Shown piece by piece: positions 23,049-32,147 of a stretch of DNA of 64,000 bases. The stretch spans positions 6,014-70,013 of the forward strand of contig CAZDUO010000008.1 of NCBI GenBank assembly GCA_964508655.1, given 5' to 3'. Source of the DNA: VBAS01 sp964508655 (lineage in GTDB: Bacteria; Bacteroidota; Bacteroidia; Chitinophagales; Chitinophagaceae). Every line of letters starts with the position of its first letter. The first letter of the stretch is position 1. A program made the translations under genes and the position numbers. Below the pieces are notes generated by a model, which was given only the letters and a program-made list of their open reading frames with translations, searched no databases and was not told where the DNA came from.

Positions 23049-25520
23049 ATGAAAATATATTTCTTTTACCTGCTGTTTTTCATGACACCCGCTTGGGCGT
23101 TTTCGCAAAGAATATCGGGTGTGGTCAGGGACGATAAGGGAAATGCCCTGCCCAATGCATCCATACTTATCAAAGGCAGAACCGGCGGCACTGCCTGCAA
23201 CAGCGAAGGAAATTATTTCCTTAATCTATCACCCGGCAGCTACACACTCATTGCCCAGCACGTAGGTTATAAACGAGATGTGAGAAACATCACTGTGACC
23301 GATGCGGACATCACGCTTGACTTCCAACTCAGCCTTGTTGACTTTACCATGCAGGAGGTGATAGTCCGCTCCGGGCAGAATCCTGCCAATGAAATTATCC
23401 GCAATGCCATCCGCATGCGGCCCATTTACCAGGAGCAACTGAAAGAATTTACCTGCGAAGTGTATACCAAAGGGCAGCTGCGCCTGCGTGATTACCCCAA
23501 AAAAATTATGGGACAAAAAGTGGATTTTGAAGACGGCGATACCACGAAGAACCGGATTATTTATTTATCGGAAACCATTTCCACCTACTCACTGCAAAAG
23601 CCGGATAAGAGGAAAGTAGAAGTGCATTCTTCAAGGGTGAGCGGCAACAGCGACAGCTACGGGCTGGCCGCCCCACAGTTTTATTCGCTCTATGATAATA
23701 ATATCCGCATCGGCAACAACCTGAACCCGCGGGGGTTTATTTCACCCATTTCGGATAATGCACTCAGTTTTTACAAGTATAAATATGAAGGCGCTTTTTT
23801 TGAAGACGGCCGGCAGATACACAACATCAAAGTAACTCCAAAAAGAAAATTTGAGCCGTTGTTCTCAGGTCATATCAATATTACCGACAATGACTGGCGC
23901 ATTCATTCGGTAAAGCTGGAACTGCTCAGGGAATCACAAATGGAGTTTCTTGATACGCTGCGGCTGGAGCAAATCTATGTTCCATACAGCGACAGCCTGT
24001 GGGTCATCCACAACCAGGTGATTTACCCGGCCATAAAAATTTTCGGCATAGACGCTTATGGAAGTTTTGTAAATGTGTATTCAAAATTTGATCCGCAGCC
24101 TGCATTCAGGAAAAAGTATTTTGATAATACGGTTTTGAAATATACCGACAGCGCCAACCGTAAAACTGAAAGTTTTTGGGATGATGCCCGGCCCATGAAG
24201 CTGCTGGATGAAGAAATAAGGGATTACAGGAAAAAAGACAGCCTGGAGCAGGTGAGCAAGAATCCCACTTATCTTGATTCGGTGGACCGGAAACGAAATA
24301 AACTGACAGTGGCAGGCGTGCTGCTCTTTGGCGAATCATTCAGCCGGGAAAAGAAGAGAGAAACGTATAGTTTCCGATCGCTGACCGAGCAGCTCAGTTT
24401 TAATATCGTAGAAGGGCTGGTGATAAACATGGGCGGCACATACACTAAAAGATTAGATACTACTGTGGGCAGAAGAAGGCTGAACATTTCGCCTGCGCTG
24501 CGTTATGGTTTCAGCAATAAGCATTTCAATGCATGGGTAAATGCTTCTTATGTATTCGGGAAAAAATATGTATCGTCACTTGAGCTTTCCGGCGGAAAAC
24601 GTGTTTTCCAGTTCAACAACAGCAGCCCTATCAGTGTCCGCAGCAACACCATCGCTTCGCTGCTGGGACGAAGAAATCTGCTGAAACTATACGAAGCATG
24701 GTACCTGCAGGGTTCTTTTTCAAAAGGTATCGGCGAAGGATTTACCTGGAGCGCCGGGTTTGAATTTCAAAACAGGAGGCCGCTTGAAAACACTACTGAC
24801 TTTTCATTTGCCGGAAGAAAAGTAAGAGACTACACGCCCAATTATCCCACCGAACTGATGAATGATAACATTCAGCGTCACCAGGCCTTCATTCTGAATT
24901 TTGGTATTACCTGGCAACCGGGCGCAAGGTATATTGAACTGCCCGGCCAGAAAATAAATATTGGCACCAAATGGCCTACAATGACGCTTGGTTATACCCG
25001 CTCTTTCGATGAGTTTACCGGCAGCGATGTGGACTACAGCAAATGGCGCTTTTCTCTCACCGATATTGTGAGTTTGAAATTGCTTGGCTTATTTAACTAT
25101 CGCATCGGCATGGGTGGTTTCATCGGTAACCAGAAAGTGCAGGTGCCCGATTTCCAGCATTTCAACGGAAATATTTCGCGGCTGGCCACACCTTACCTGA
25201 ACAGTTTCCAGATACTCCCGATTTATCAATTCAGCAATACGTCTAAATATTATGCCCTGGCTCATGTGGAGCATCACTTCAATGGATTTCTTACCAATAA
25301 AATCCCCGGCTTCCGCCGGCTGAACTGGTACCTGGTAAGCGGCGCCAATATGTTTCACTTCAATCGCACCGATTACCTGGAGTTTTTTGTGGGGCTGGAA
25401 AACCTGCTGAAATTTCCCGGTATCAATTTCCGGTTTGATTATTACTGGTCGTACAAAGACGGAAAGAAATTTGATAACAATTTCCGCATCGGCCTGGTAA
25501 GGGATATTGGAAACAGATAA
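23049..25520 (+). CDS. DUF5686 family outer membrane protein with carboxypeptidase-regulatory-like domain
   Basis: An 823-residue protein. The signal peptide ends near AWAFSQ. Residues about 20-105 form a carboxypeptidase D regulatory-like beta sandwich (ISGVVRDDKGNALPNASILI). VIVRSGQNPANEIIRNAI leads into the DUF5686 region. The rest is rich in alternating strands and ends in aromatic residues, as in outer membrane beta-barrels. It lacks a TonB plug, so it is not an ordinary SusC-like receptor. The family is common in Bacteroidota and its role is not known. It appears to be a single-gene unit. Confidence 0.85.
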   Translation: MKIYFFYLLFFMTPAWAFSQRISGVVRDDKGNALPNASILIKGRTGGTACNSEGNYFLNLSPGSYTLIAQHVGYKRDVRNITVTDADITLDFQLSLVDFTMQEVIVRSGQNPANEIIRNAIRMRPIYQEQLKEFTCEVYTKGQLRLRDYPKKIMGQKVDFEDGDTTKNRIIYLSETISTYSLQKPDKRKVEVHSSRVSGNSDSYGLAAPQFYSLYDNNIRIGNNLNPRGFISPISDNALSFYKYKYEGAFFEDGRQIHNIKVTPKRKFEPLFSGHINITDNDWRIHSVKLELLRESQMEFLDTLRLEQIYVPYSDSLWVIHNQVIYPAIKIFGIDAYGSFVNVYSKFDPQPAFRKKYFDNTVLKYTDSANRKTESFWDDARPMKLLDEEIRDYRKKDSLEQVSKNPTYLDSVDRKRNKLTVAGVLLFGESFSREKKRETYSFRSLTEQLSFNIVEGLVINMGGTYTKRLDTTVGRRRLNISPALRYGFSNKHFNAWVNASYVFGKKYVSSLELSGGKRVFQFNNSSPISVRSNTIASLLGRRNLLKLYEAWYLQGSFSKGIGEGFTWSAGFEFQNRRPLENTTDFSFAGRKVRDYTPNYPTELMNDNIQRHQAFILNFGITWQPGARYIELPGQKINIGTKWPTMTLGYTRSFDEFTGSDVDYSKWRFSLTDIVSLKLLGLFNYRIGMGGFIGNQKVQVPDFQHFNGNISRLATPYLNSFQILPIYQFSNTSKYYALAHVEHHFNGFLTNKIPGFRRLNWYLVSGANMFHFNRTDYLEFFVGLENLLKFPGINFRFDYYWSYKDGKKFDNNFRIGLVRDIGNR

Positions 25521-25656
25521 AAATTTTTCTTAGAACAACCTGGTATCATTTCAGTGTTTCGCTATGTTTTAGTGGATTTGTAATTAGACATAACTTAACC
25601 TGAATTTTCCATGGGCAATTCTGCAACACCGGGTTTTTATTTACTGCCGCCGTGTT

Positions 25657-25664
25657 TATCTTTG
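25657..25664 (+). promoter_or_regulatory. Bacteroidota-type -7 element TATCTTTG
   Basis: A perfect TAnnTTTG match 67 bp before the ATG of trhO, in a 211-bp spacer that otherwise shows nothing. Confidence 0.4.
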
Positions 25665-25731
25665 CACTGCTTTAGAATTTTGCCCAACCTGCAATTGGGG
25701 TTCTGTAAGCCGGAATTAAAATTCAAACAGC

Positions 25732-26772
25732 ATGGCAGCACTTCACAACCGCATCTCCCGCCGGGAGCTGAAAGAACGCATTAAAAACGACCCTACACCA
25801 CGAACTACCATTTCGTTTTACTGTTATTTTAAAATTGACGGGCCGCAGCTATTCAGAAATGAATTGTACCGACGCCTGAAACCCATGGGTGTCCTGGGCC
25901 GCATTTACGTTGCGCATGAAGGCATCAATGCACAAATCAGTGTGCCTTCGGCAAATTTTGAAGCGTTCAAATCTCATCTCTACTCCATTGAGCCGCTCGA
26001 TGGGTTGCGGCTGAATTTGGCCGTGGATGACGATGGTAAAAGTTTTTATGTGCTGGATATAAAAGTGCGAAAGAAAATTGTGGCCGATGGCATTGTTGAC
26101 CCCACATTTGACATGGCCAACAAGGGCTGGTATGTTAATGCGGAACAGTACAACCTGCTGACTAATGACCCGGCCACCATTGTGATTGACATGCGCAATC
26201 ATTACGAGTACGAAGTGGGCCATTTTGAAAACGCCATTGAAATACCCAGCGATACATTCCGCGAGCAACTGCCCATGGCGGTGGAGATGATGAAGGGCCA
26301 TGAAGAAAAAAACATCATTATGTACTGCACAGGCGGCATCCGCTGCGAGAAAGCATCGGCTTACATGAAGCACCGGGGTTTTAAAAATGTTTTTCACCTT
26401 GAGGGCGGCATCATTCATTATGTGAACCAGGCAAAAGATAAAAGCCTGCCGCTGAAATTTCATGGAAAAAATTTTGTGTTTGACCAGCGGCTGGGAGAGA
26501 GGGTAACGGAGGAAATCATTTCGCAATGCCACCAATGCGGCAAACCGGCCGATACGCATGTGAACTGCGCCAACGATGCCTGTCACCTGCTCTTTATCCA
26601 GTGCGAAGAATGCAAAGAAAAATATGAAGGCACTTGCAGCAGGGAATGCCAGGATTTAATTCACCTGCCTGCCGGAGAGCAAAAGAAACGCAGGAGCGGG
26701 GTTGATAAAGGGAGGAACATATTTAATAAGGCAAAAAGGAGGCTGGATAAATTACATACCAGCAGAAAATAA
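25732..26772 (+). CDS. trhO: tRNA uridine 34 oxygenase-type rhodanese (TrhO/YceA)
   Basis: A 346-residue protein. The N-terminal ferredoxin-like domain has YVAHEGINAQISVP near 63-76. The rhodanese domain carries the catalytic Cys199 in YCTGGIRCEKASAYMKHRG. A C-terminal zinc-ribbon-like tail has several Cys pairs (CHQCG, CANDACH, CEECKEKYEGTCSREC), found in the longer version of this family. TrhO hydroxylates uridine 34 of certain tRNAs in the cytoplasm. The Uma2 gene starts 18 bp later. The length is typical. Confidence 0.92.
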   Translation: MAALHNRISRRELKERIKNDPTPRTTISFYCYFKIDGPQLFRNELYRRLKPMGVLGRIYVAHEGINAQISVPSANFEAFKSHLYSIEPLDGLRLNLAVDDDGKSFYVLDIKVRKKIVADGIVDPTFDMANKGWYVNAEQYNLLTNDPATIVIDMRNHYEYEVGHFENAIEIPSDTFREQLPMAVEMMKGHEEKNIIMYCTGGIRCEKASAYMKHRGFKNVFHLEGGIIHYVNQAKDKSLPLKFHGKNFVFDQRLGERVTEEIISQCHQCGKPADTHVNCANDACHLLFIQCEECKEKYEGTCSRECQDLIHLPAGEQKKRRSGVDKGRNIFNKAKRRLDKLHTSRK

Positions 26773-26790
26773 TTGATGTAAATTTACTTT

Positions 26791-27381
26791 ATGGAACTAC
26801 AGGAACCCGCTTTGGCATACAACCGGAAAAATTATACCATAGAAGAGTACCTGGAGATGGAACAAAACGCTGAGGTAAAACATGAATATTACCAGGGTGA
26901 AATCTTTGCTATGTCCGGTTCAAAGGTTCCGCACAATATAATTGCAACTAATTTAACTGGTATATTAACTCAAAAATTAAAAGGCAAATCATGCAGACCT
27001 TTTAAGAGTGACCAGCGAATACATATCCCGGTAAACAGTTTTTTTACCTACCCGGATATTTCAATTGTATGCGGCGAAATACAAACATTGAATGACGACA
27101 ATTGGAATATTATAAACCCCTCGGTTATTTTTGAGGTGCTTCCCAAAACTACCCGCGATTATGATTTGGGCGGAAAATTTTCACTATACCGGGAAATTCC
27201 ATCTTTAAAGGAATATTTACTGATTGAATCAGAATTTTTAAAAGTGCTTGCCTTTCGAATTAATAAAGCCGGGCATTGGGAACTGGAAGAATACAGCAAC
27301 ATGAATGATGAACTGACCATAGAAACAATCGGGATAAGCCTTCTGCTTACCGACATTTATGAAGGAGTAAATTTTTCCTGA
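26791..27381 (+). CDS. Uma2-family (PD-(D/E)XK-like) endonuclease-fold protein
   Basis: A 196-residue protein. YTIEEYLEMEQNAEVKHEYY is the Uma2 opening. TYPDISIVCGE carries the catalytic Asp, and VIFEVLPKTTRDYDLGGKF carries the Glu-x-Leu part and the Lys. KEYLLIESE matches the end of the fold. The family has a restriction-endonuclease-like core but few members have proven nuclease activity. It usually occurs in many scattered copies and looks acquired. Local base composition is more A+T-rich than trhO, 18 bp upstream, which agrees with recent gain. Confidence 0.85.
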   Translation: MELQEPALAYNRKNYTIEEYLEMEQNAEVKHEYYQGEIFAMSGSKVPHNIIATNLTGILTQKLKGKSCRPFKSDQRIHIPVNSFFTYPDISIVCGEIQTLNDDNWNIINPSVIFEVLPKTTRDYDLGGKFSLYREIPSLKEYLLIESEFLKVLAFRINKAGHWELEEYSNMNDELTIETIGISLLLTDIYEGVNFS

Positions 27382-27400
27382 GCCAACGAATTATGTGAAG

Positions 27401-28348
27401 TCAAAACCATTCCCCCAGCCGTTTCAGTTCCACATTGCCGCCGCTGAAAATTATTCCGACCCGTTTACCTGCAAACTGTTCTCTATTCTTCAGCAAAGCG
27501 GCTAAAGGTACGACGCCGCTTGGCTCCACCACAATTTTCATTCTTTCAAACACCAGTCGCATGGCTTCAATGATTTCTTCATCGCTTACCGTAAAAATAT
27601 CTTTTACAAACCGGCAGATGATGGGAAAAGTTTTATCGCCAAGCGTGGTGAGCAGTCCGTCGGCAATGGTTTTTACATAAGGCGCAGTTTCAATCTTGCC
27701 GCTTTTTATAGAAAGCACGGCATCGGCGGCACCTTCGGGCTCGCCGGCATACACTTCTGCAGCGGGTGAAAAATAATGAGCACTCAATGACGTGCCACTT
27801 ATCAAACCGCCGCCGCCAACCGGAGCTATGATGGCGTCGAGAGAAGAAATTTCTTCAACCAGTTCCTTTGCGCAGGTAGCCTGGCCGGTAATCACGGCGT
27901 AATCGTTGTAAGGATGAATAAACTCTGCACCGGTTCGGTCTACAACTTCCTGCAAGGTTCTTTCTCTTGCCTGCTGGTTGGGCTCGCAAAAAAATATTTC
28001 AGCACCATACCCGCGAACGGCTTCCACTTTCACCGGCGGCGAAGTGGATGGCATTACGATATAAGCTTTTGTTCCCACTTCTCTTGCCACACAGGCAATG
28101 GCCTGTGCATGGTTTCCGGATGAATGCGTGGCAATACCCTGCTGCTGTTTTTCCTTTGGCAGTGATAAAACTGCATTCATCGCTCCGCGGATTTTGAAGG
28201 CTCCGATTTTCTGGAAATTCTCACACTTGAAAAACACTTCAGCGCCGGCCAGCCGGTTGATGGTGCTGCTGGTAAGTACCGGCGTATGATGAATAAAAGG
28301 CTTTACTCTTTTATGCGCTTCCTGAATATGATGACGTGTGATTTCCAT
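27401..28348 (-). CDS. PLP-dependent threonine/serine dehydratase
   Basis: A 315-residue fold-type II enzyme. The Schiff-base lysine is in FQKIGAFKIRGAMNA (near 53). SSGNHAQAIACVA binds the substrate carboxylate and PVGGGGLISG binds the PLP phosphate. At this length it lacks the C-terminal regulatory ACT domain of biosynthetic IlvA, so it is the catabolic/serine racemase-like short form. It deaminates L-threonine to 2-oxobutyrate, or serine to pyruvate, or could be a racemase. It lies 8 bp after the lactonase gene and is probably in one operon with it. Confidence 0.88.
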   Translation of the reverse strand: MEITRHHIQEAHKRVKPFIHHTPVLTSSTINRLAGAEVFFKCENFQKIGAFKIRGAMNAVLSLPKEKQQQGIATHSSGNHAQAIACVAREVGTKAYIVMPSTSPPVKVEAVRGYGAEIFFCEPNQQARERTLQEVVDRTGAEFIHPYNDYAVITGQATCAKELVEEISSLDAIIAPVGGGGLISGTSLSAHYFSPAAEVYAGEPEGAADAVLSIKSGKIETAPYVKTIADGLLTTLGDKTFPIICRFVKDIFTVSDEEIIEAMRLVFERMKIVVEPSGVVPLAALLKNREQFAGKRVGIIFSGGNVELKRLGEWF

Positions 28349-28356
28349 CAGAAAAT

Positions 28357-29478
28357 TTATTCAGCCGGAATCCATTTAATGCAAACCGGCTTTGGCACAC
28401 GAACTCTTGTACCGGTATCGGTGAGCAGTCCTGTTTTATGGTCAATTTTAAAAATTACAATCTCATCGTCGTCCTGGTTGGCCACCAGCAGAAAGTTGCC
28501 GGAAGGATCGAAATTGAAATTGCGGGGCTTTTTACCCAGCGTGGATTGATAATTTACCCAGCTCAGTTCACCGGTTGCCGCATTCACACTAAAAATTCCA
28601 ATCGTGTTACTTTCGCCGCGGTTGCTGCAGTATAAAAATTTCCCGTCGGGCGACACATGAATGTCGGCGCTGCCTACATCGCCCATATAATCACGCGGCA
28701 GGCCGGAAATATTTTGCAGCAGGCTGAGATAGCCGTCCTTTTCTATTTTATAAACAGAAACAGAGCCGGTGAGTTCTTCCATGAGGTAGGCAAATTTTCC
28801 ATTAGGATGAATATCGAGATGGCGGGGCCCTGCGCCTGCCTCTGTCATCACAAACGGCATGGCCGCCTCTTTCAGTTTCCCGGTTTTACTGTCAAAAGAA
28901 TAAATCATCACTTTATCCATGCCAAGGTCGGGCACATACAAAGTTTTATTGTTTTTGCCCAGCACAGTGGCATGCACATGAGCAGCCTCCTGCCGATCGG
29001 TATTCACACTGCTGCCTTCATGTAACACCGTATCGGTGGCTTTGCCCAGCGAGCCGTCCTGCAGCACGGGGTACACAGCTATTGTACCACTGCTGTAATT
29101 TCCCACTATCACCCATTTCCCGGTTTTATCAACTGTGATATAGCAGGGATGCCTGCCATGCGATGGCTGCTGGTTTAATTGCTTAAGCCTGCCATCGGTT
29201 TTATTGAATGAGAAAGATGTCACCTCTCCGGGATCATCTTCATTCACAGCATATACAAATTTTTTATCAGGCGAAACAGCAAGAAAGGAGGGGTTGGATG
29301 ATTTTGCCGTGCTGATAAAACGGCACTCGCCGGTTTCGGAGTTGAATTTATAAACATACACAGCTTCGCTGTTGCCGGAAGTGTATGTGCCAATCAGCAG
29401 GTACTGCTCTTTGCTGCTTTGTGCAAACAAAAAAACAGTGGCCTGGACCAGCAACAGGGTAAAACTTGTTTTTATCAT
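28357..29478 (-). CDS. Secreted lactonase-type seven-bladed propeller (Pgl/YbhE family)
   Basis: A 373-residue protein with signal peptide (LLLVQATVFLFAQ). Propeller repeats include FLAVSPDKKFVYAVNEDD, RHLDIHPNGKFAYLMEEL and DIHVSPDGKFLYCSNRG. The family includes cytoplasmic 6-phosphogluconolactonase, but the signal peptide puts this one in the periplasm, where it would open sugar lactones rather than the phosphorylated intermediate. It could act on products of the quinoprotein dehydrogenase, though the two are 14 kb apart. It lies 11 bp after the NmrA-like gene. Confidence 0.85.
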   Translation of the reverse strand: MIKTSFTLLLVQATVFLFAQSSKEQYLLIGTYTSGNSEAVYVYKFNSETGECRFISTAKSSNPSFLAVSPDKKFVYAVNEDDPGEVTSFSFNKTDGRLKQLNQQPSHGRHPCYITVDKTGKWVIVGNYSSGTIAVYPVLQDGSLGKATDTVLHEGSSVNTDRQEAAHVHATVLGKNNKTLYVPDLGMDKVMIYSFDSKTGKLKEAAMPFVMTEAGAGPRHLDIHPNGKFAYLMEELTGSVSVYKIEKDGYLSLLQNISGLPRDYMGDVGSADIHVSPDGKFLYCSNRGESNTIGIFSVNAATGELSWVNYQSTLGKKPRNFNFDPSGNFLLVANQDDDEIVIFKIDHKTGLLTDTGTRVRVPKPVCIKWIPAE

Positions 29479-29489
29479 GTAAAATAATT

Positions 29490-30356
29490 CTACGGTTTTA
29501 GTGATGCAGCATATTGTGCCAGGGTAGTGGTGGGTTTGCCCAAATCAAGCCAGGTTTTTTTACTTTCAAATTTTTCGGGATACCTGTTCAGGGCTTCCAT
29601 TATATGCCACACATAATTCATGCGCTGGTTCAGCAGGCCCAGGAGTTTCAGCGGCGCCAGCGGCGCCTTCATTATTTTCAACGGGCTTTTATAATTTTCA
29701 CAAAAAACTTTTGCTGCTTCGGCAAAAGTGAATGGCTCCGGTCCCTGTACGGTATATTCCTGGTTATTATCTCCGGCTTTTTTCATGGCCCATGCCACCT
29801 GCATGCCATAATCTTTGCCGGCAATAAACCACATTGGCGCTTCTGATTTACCCGCCAGCATCATGCGGTTGCCCTGCAGCATCTGCCTGTCCAGGGTTTC
29901 CATAAAGGTGGATGGATAAAAAATGCTGTACAGCAAACCCGACGTTTTAATCATGTCCACTGCCTGTTGCCGTACATCAAATGCCCACCATTGAAAACCG
30001 TTCATGCCCTGGTAGTTTTTTATTAGCGAAGAAAGAAAAACAATGCGGCGGATGCCGGTGTTATTAGCTGCCGTGATTATATTTTGTAATCCTTCTCTTT
30101 CGGTTAATGGCTGGCCGGGCTTTGCTGTTTGAGTAATATTTAGATTCAGGTACACAATTTCATTTTCCTGCATGGCCTGTTGAAGCGAGGCGGAATCAAA
30201 CACATCACCTTTTATTACAGGGGAATTCGGAAAAAGTTTTTTGAGTTTTTCAGTATCCCTGCCCAATAGCGATACATCAAATCCCGCCCTGATAAGCTCA
30301 AGTGTTACCGGCTTGCCCAGCATGCCTGATGCTCCGATGACCAGAATCTTATTCAT
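29490..30356 (-). CDS. NmrA/atypical SDR NAD(P)-binding protein
   Basis: A 288-residue protein. The dinucleotide motif ILVIGASGMLGKPVTLELI is the GxxGxxG form. VIKGDVFDSASLQQAM follows, and IRRIVFLSSLIKNYQ is at the position of the catalytic region. It lacks a classic YxxxK. Members are NAD(P)H-dependent reductases or redox sensors acting on unknown substrates. It heads a group with the lactonase and threonine dehydratase genes (gaps 11 and 8 bp). Confidence 0.82.
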   Translation of the reverse strand: MNKILVIGASGMLGKPVTLELIRAGFDVSLLGRDTEKLKKLFPNSPVIKGDVFDSASLQQAMQENEIVYLNLNITQTAKPGQPLTEREGLQNIITAANNTGIRRIVFLSSLIKNYQGMNGFQWWAFDVRQQAVDMIKTSGLLYSIFYPSTFMETLDRQMLQGNRMMLAGKSEAPMWFIAGKDYGMQVAWAMKKAGDNNQEYTVQGPEPFTFAEAAKVFCENYKSPLKIMKAPLAPLKLLGLLNQRMNYVWHIMEALNRYPEKFESKKTWLDLGKPTTTLAQYAASLKP

Positions 30357-30564
30357 GAGATTTTTTTTTGAGGAGAAATATTACCTTCCGGCTTCGAAAG
30401 CTCTAAGTTAAGTATCGGCAAGGAGTTATGAGCCAATATTTTCACCGGTGGTCATTTTCAACAGGTGTTTTTCAATACCGGCAAATTCGCAGTAATCTGC
30501 TTGTGTTTTCCCCTAAAAATTTCTATTTTGTCTTTTGCTTTTACCCGGTTGCCGGGCCAATATC

Positions 30565-32145
30565 ATGAAAATCCATCCACAAGGTCCACGTCCGACCAGC
30601 ACAGGTGAAAAATCGCCTCACCTTTCAACAGGTGGCGGAATTTTTGCAAAACAAATCCCCAGTAATGCTTCAGGCAAAGGCAACGATCAATTTACTTCCG
30701 GCAACACTGTTGTTTACAATTATGCCGGTCTTTTGCCTGCACTAAAATTAAAAATTCTTTCATTGACTGCTGCGGTTCGCAACCATTGTTTCAGATTTAT
30801 TGAAATTATCAGGACGCTGGGGTTTACCGCCGGTATGGATGAATATGAAAAAAGAAAACTGGGCATCTTCAACCAGGTAAATCTTTTCCAGTTTTGCGCC
30901 GGTTTGCTGGTGCCGGTTATTTTAATTGTAAATGAAGCCAGGCTGGATTTCTTTTCAGCATTTGTCATCATTTCGCCGCCGCTCATCAGCCTGCTGGTGC
31001 TGTATCTTAACTCGATGTGGCGGCAGGCAGCAGCGCTGATTTCTTATTTTGTCTTATATCCCTTTTTTACCAGCCTGGCCTATATCAATGGGCTTGATAT
31101 GGGTGTGGAGCTCTTCTTTGTGCTTTATGGCATCCTGTCGGTGTTTTTTCTGAAAGATTTAAGCCATATCATTTTCAGCATTGCTTTTAATATGGTCAAT
31201 TACTTTATGCTTGCCGTGGTGCTGAGCACTTACCGATACTCACTTGAAACCAATTTCAGGTTCTTTTACCTGTTCAACCAGTTGCTGGCTATCGGTTTTA
31301 TTTTTTACGGACTGTACCTGATAAAAAAAGAAAATGCCGATTACCAGTATGGTATCCTGCATACCAATGAAGAACTGAAACGGATGAATGATGAAATAAT
31401 CCGCCAGAAAGAGGAGATAGCTGAAAAAGCCCGGCAACTGGAGCAGCAGGCTATCCGGCTGAATGAAATGGATGCTTTTAAAAACAGGCTCTTTTCCATT
31501 GTATCACACGACCTGAAAGCGCCGCTGTATGCCATGCGCAATTTGTTTACCGATATACAGGAAAACAGGATTCCGGCCACAGTAATGAGTAACCTGCTTC
31601 CGCAGGTGGTAAAAGATATGAACTATGTGACGGGTCTTACCGACAACCTGCTTCACTGGGCAAAAAGCCAGATGCAAACTGCAAGCATTAATCCGCAATT
31701 GCTTGATTTGTCAGCATTGATTGATGAAACGGTAAAGCAGCAGCGGTTGCAGGCGGAATTAAAAGAAATAAAAATCAGCGGCAATGTTTCAGAAGGTCTG
31801 TTTGTGATTGCCGACAGGGATATGATAAGCCTGGTGCTTCGTAACCTGCTGTCCAATGCCATAAAATTTTCTCCGCATAACAGCGGTATTACTGTTGGTG
31901 CAAATGAAATGGACAGTAACGTAGAAGTATTTGTAACCGATTCAGGGGCGGGCATCAGCCCCGAAGCGCTGGAAAAAATAAGGAGCCATAATTATTACAG
32001 CACAAAAGGCACAGCCAATGAATCGGGCACAGGGCTTGGCCTGATGCTGGTAAAAGAATTCCTGGAGAAAAACGAAGGGCAGCTGCACATTGAAAGCCGG
32101 TCGGGCCAGGGAAGCATTTTTTCCTTCACACTTCCCAAAGCGTAA
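30565..32145 (+). CDS. Membrane sensor histidine kinase (orphan)
   Basis: A 526-residue protein from the ATG at 30565. The first ~90 residues have no family character, and the kinase proper may begin at 30835 (MDEYEKRKLGIFNQVNLFQ), giving 436 residues. Six to seven hydrophobic helices follow, then a coiled coil (about 265-308, DEIIRQKEEIAEKARQLEQQ). The phosphorylated His315 is in VSHDLKAPLYAM. The ATP lid shows N, G1 DSGAGIS and G2 GTGLGLMLVKEF. No response regulator is adjacent, so the partner is elsewhere. It ends 2 bp from the convergent purC stop. Confidence 0.87.
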   Translation: MKIHPQGPRPTSTGEKSPHLSTGGGIFAKQIPSNASGKGNDQFTSGNTVVYNYAGLLPALKLKILSLTAAVRNHCFRFIEIIRTLGFTAGMDEYEKRKLGIFNQVNLFQFCAGLLVPVILIVNEARLDFFSAFVIISPPLISLLVLYLNSMWRQAAALISYFVLYPFFTSLAYINGLDMGVELFFVLYGILSVFFLKDLSHIIFSIAFNMVNYFMLAVVLSTYRYSLETNFRFFYLFNQLLAIGFIFYGLYLIKKENADYQYGILHTNEELKRMNDEIIRQKEEIAEKARQLEQQAIRLNEMDAFKNRLFSIVSHDLKAPLYAMRNLFTDIQENRIPATVMSNLLPQVVKDMNYVTGLTDNLLHWAKSQMQTASINPQLLDLSALIDETVKQQRLQAELKEIKISGNVSEGLFVIADRDMISLVLRNLLSNAIKFSPHNSGITVGANEMDSNVEVFVTDSGAGISPEALEKIRSHNYYSTKGTANESGTGLGLMLVKEFLEKNEGQLHIESRSGQGSIFSFTLPKA

Positions 32146-32147
32146 AT

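Noticed and set aside
25521..25731. Small ORF from the ATG at 25611
   Set aside because: Runs out of frame into trhO, has no family character and covers the likely promoter.
26791..27381. Uma2 gene as part of a defence island
   Set aside because: No other defence-type gene, methylase or recombinase is adjacent; such genes are often solitary.
28357..29478. Cytoplasmic 6-phosphogluconolactonase of the pentose phosphate pathway
   Set aside because: A clear signal peptide places it outside the cytoplasm and no zwf/gnd genes are near.
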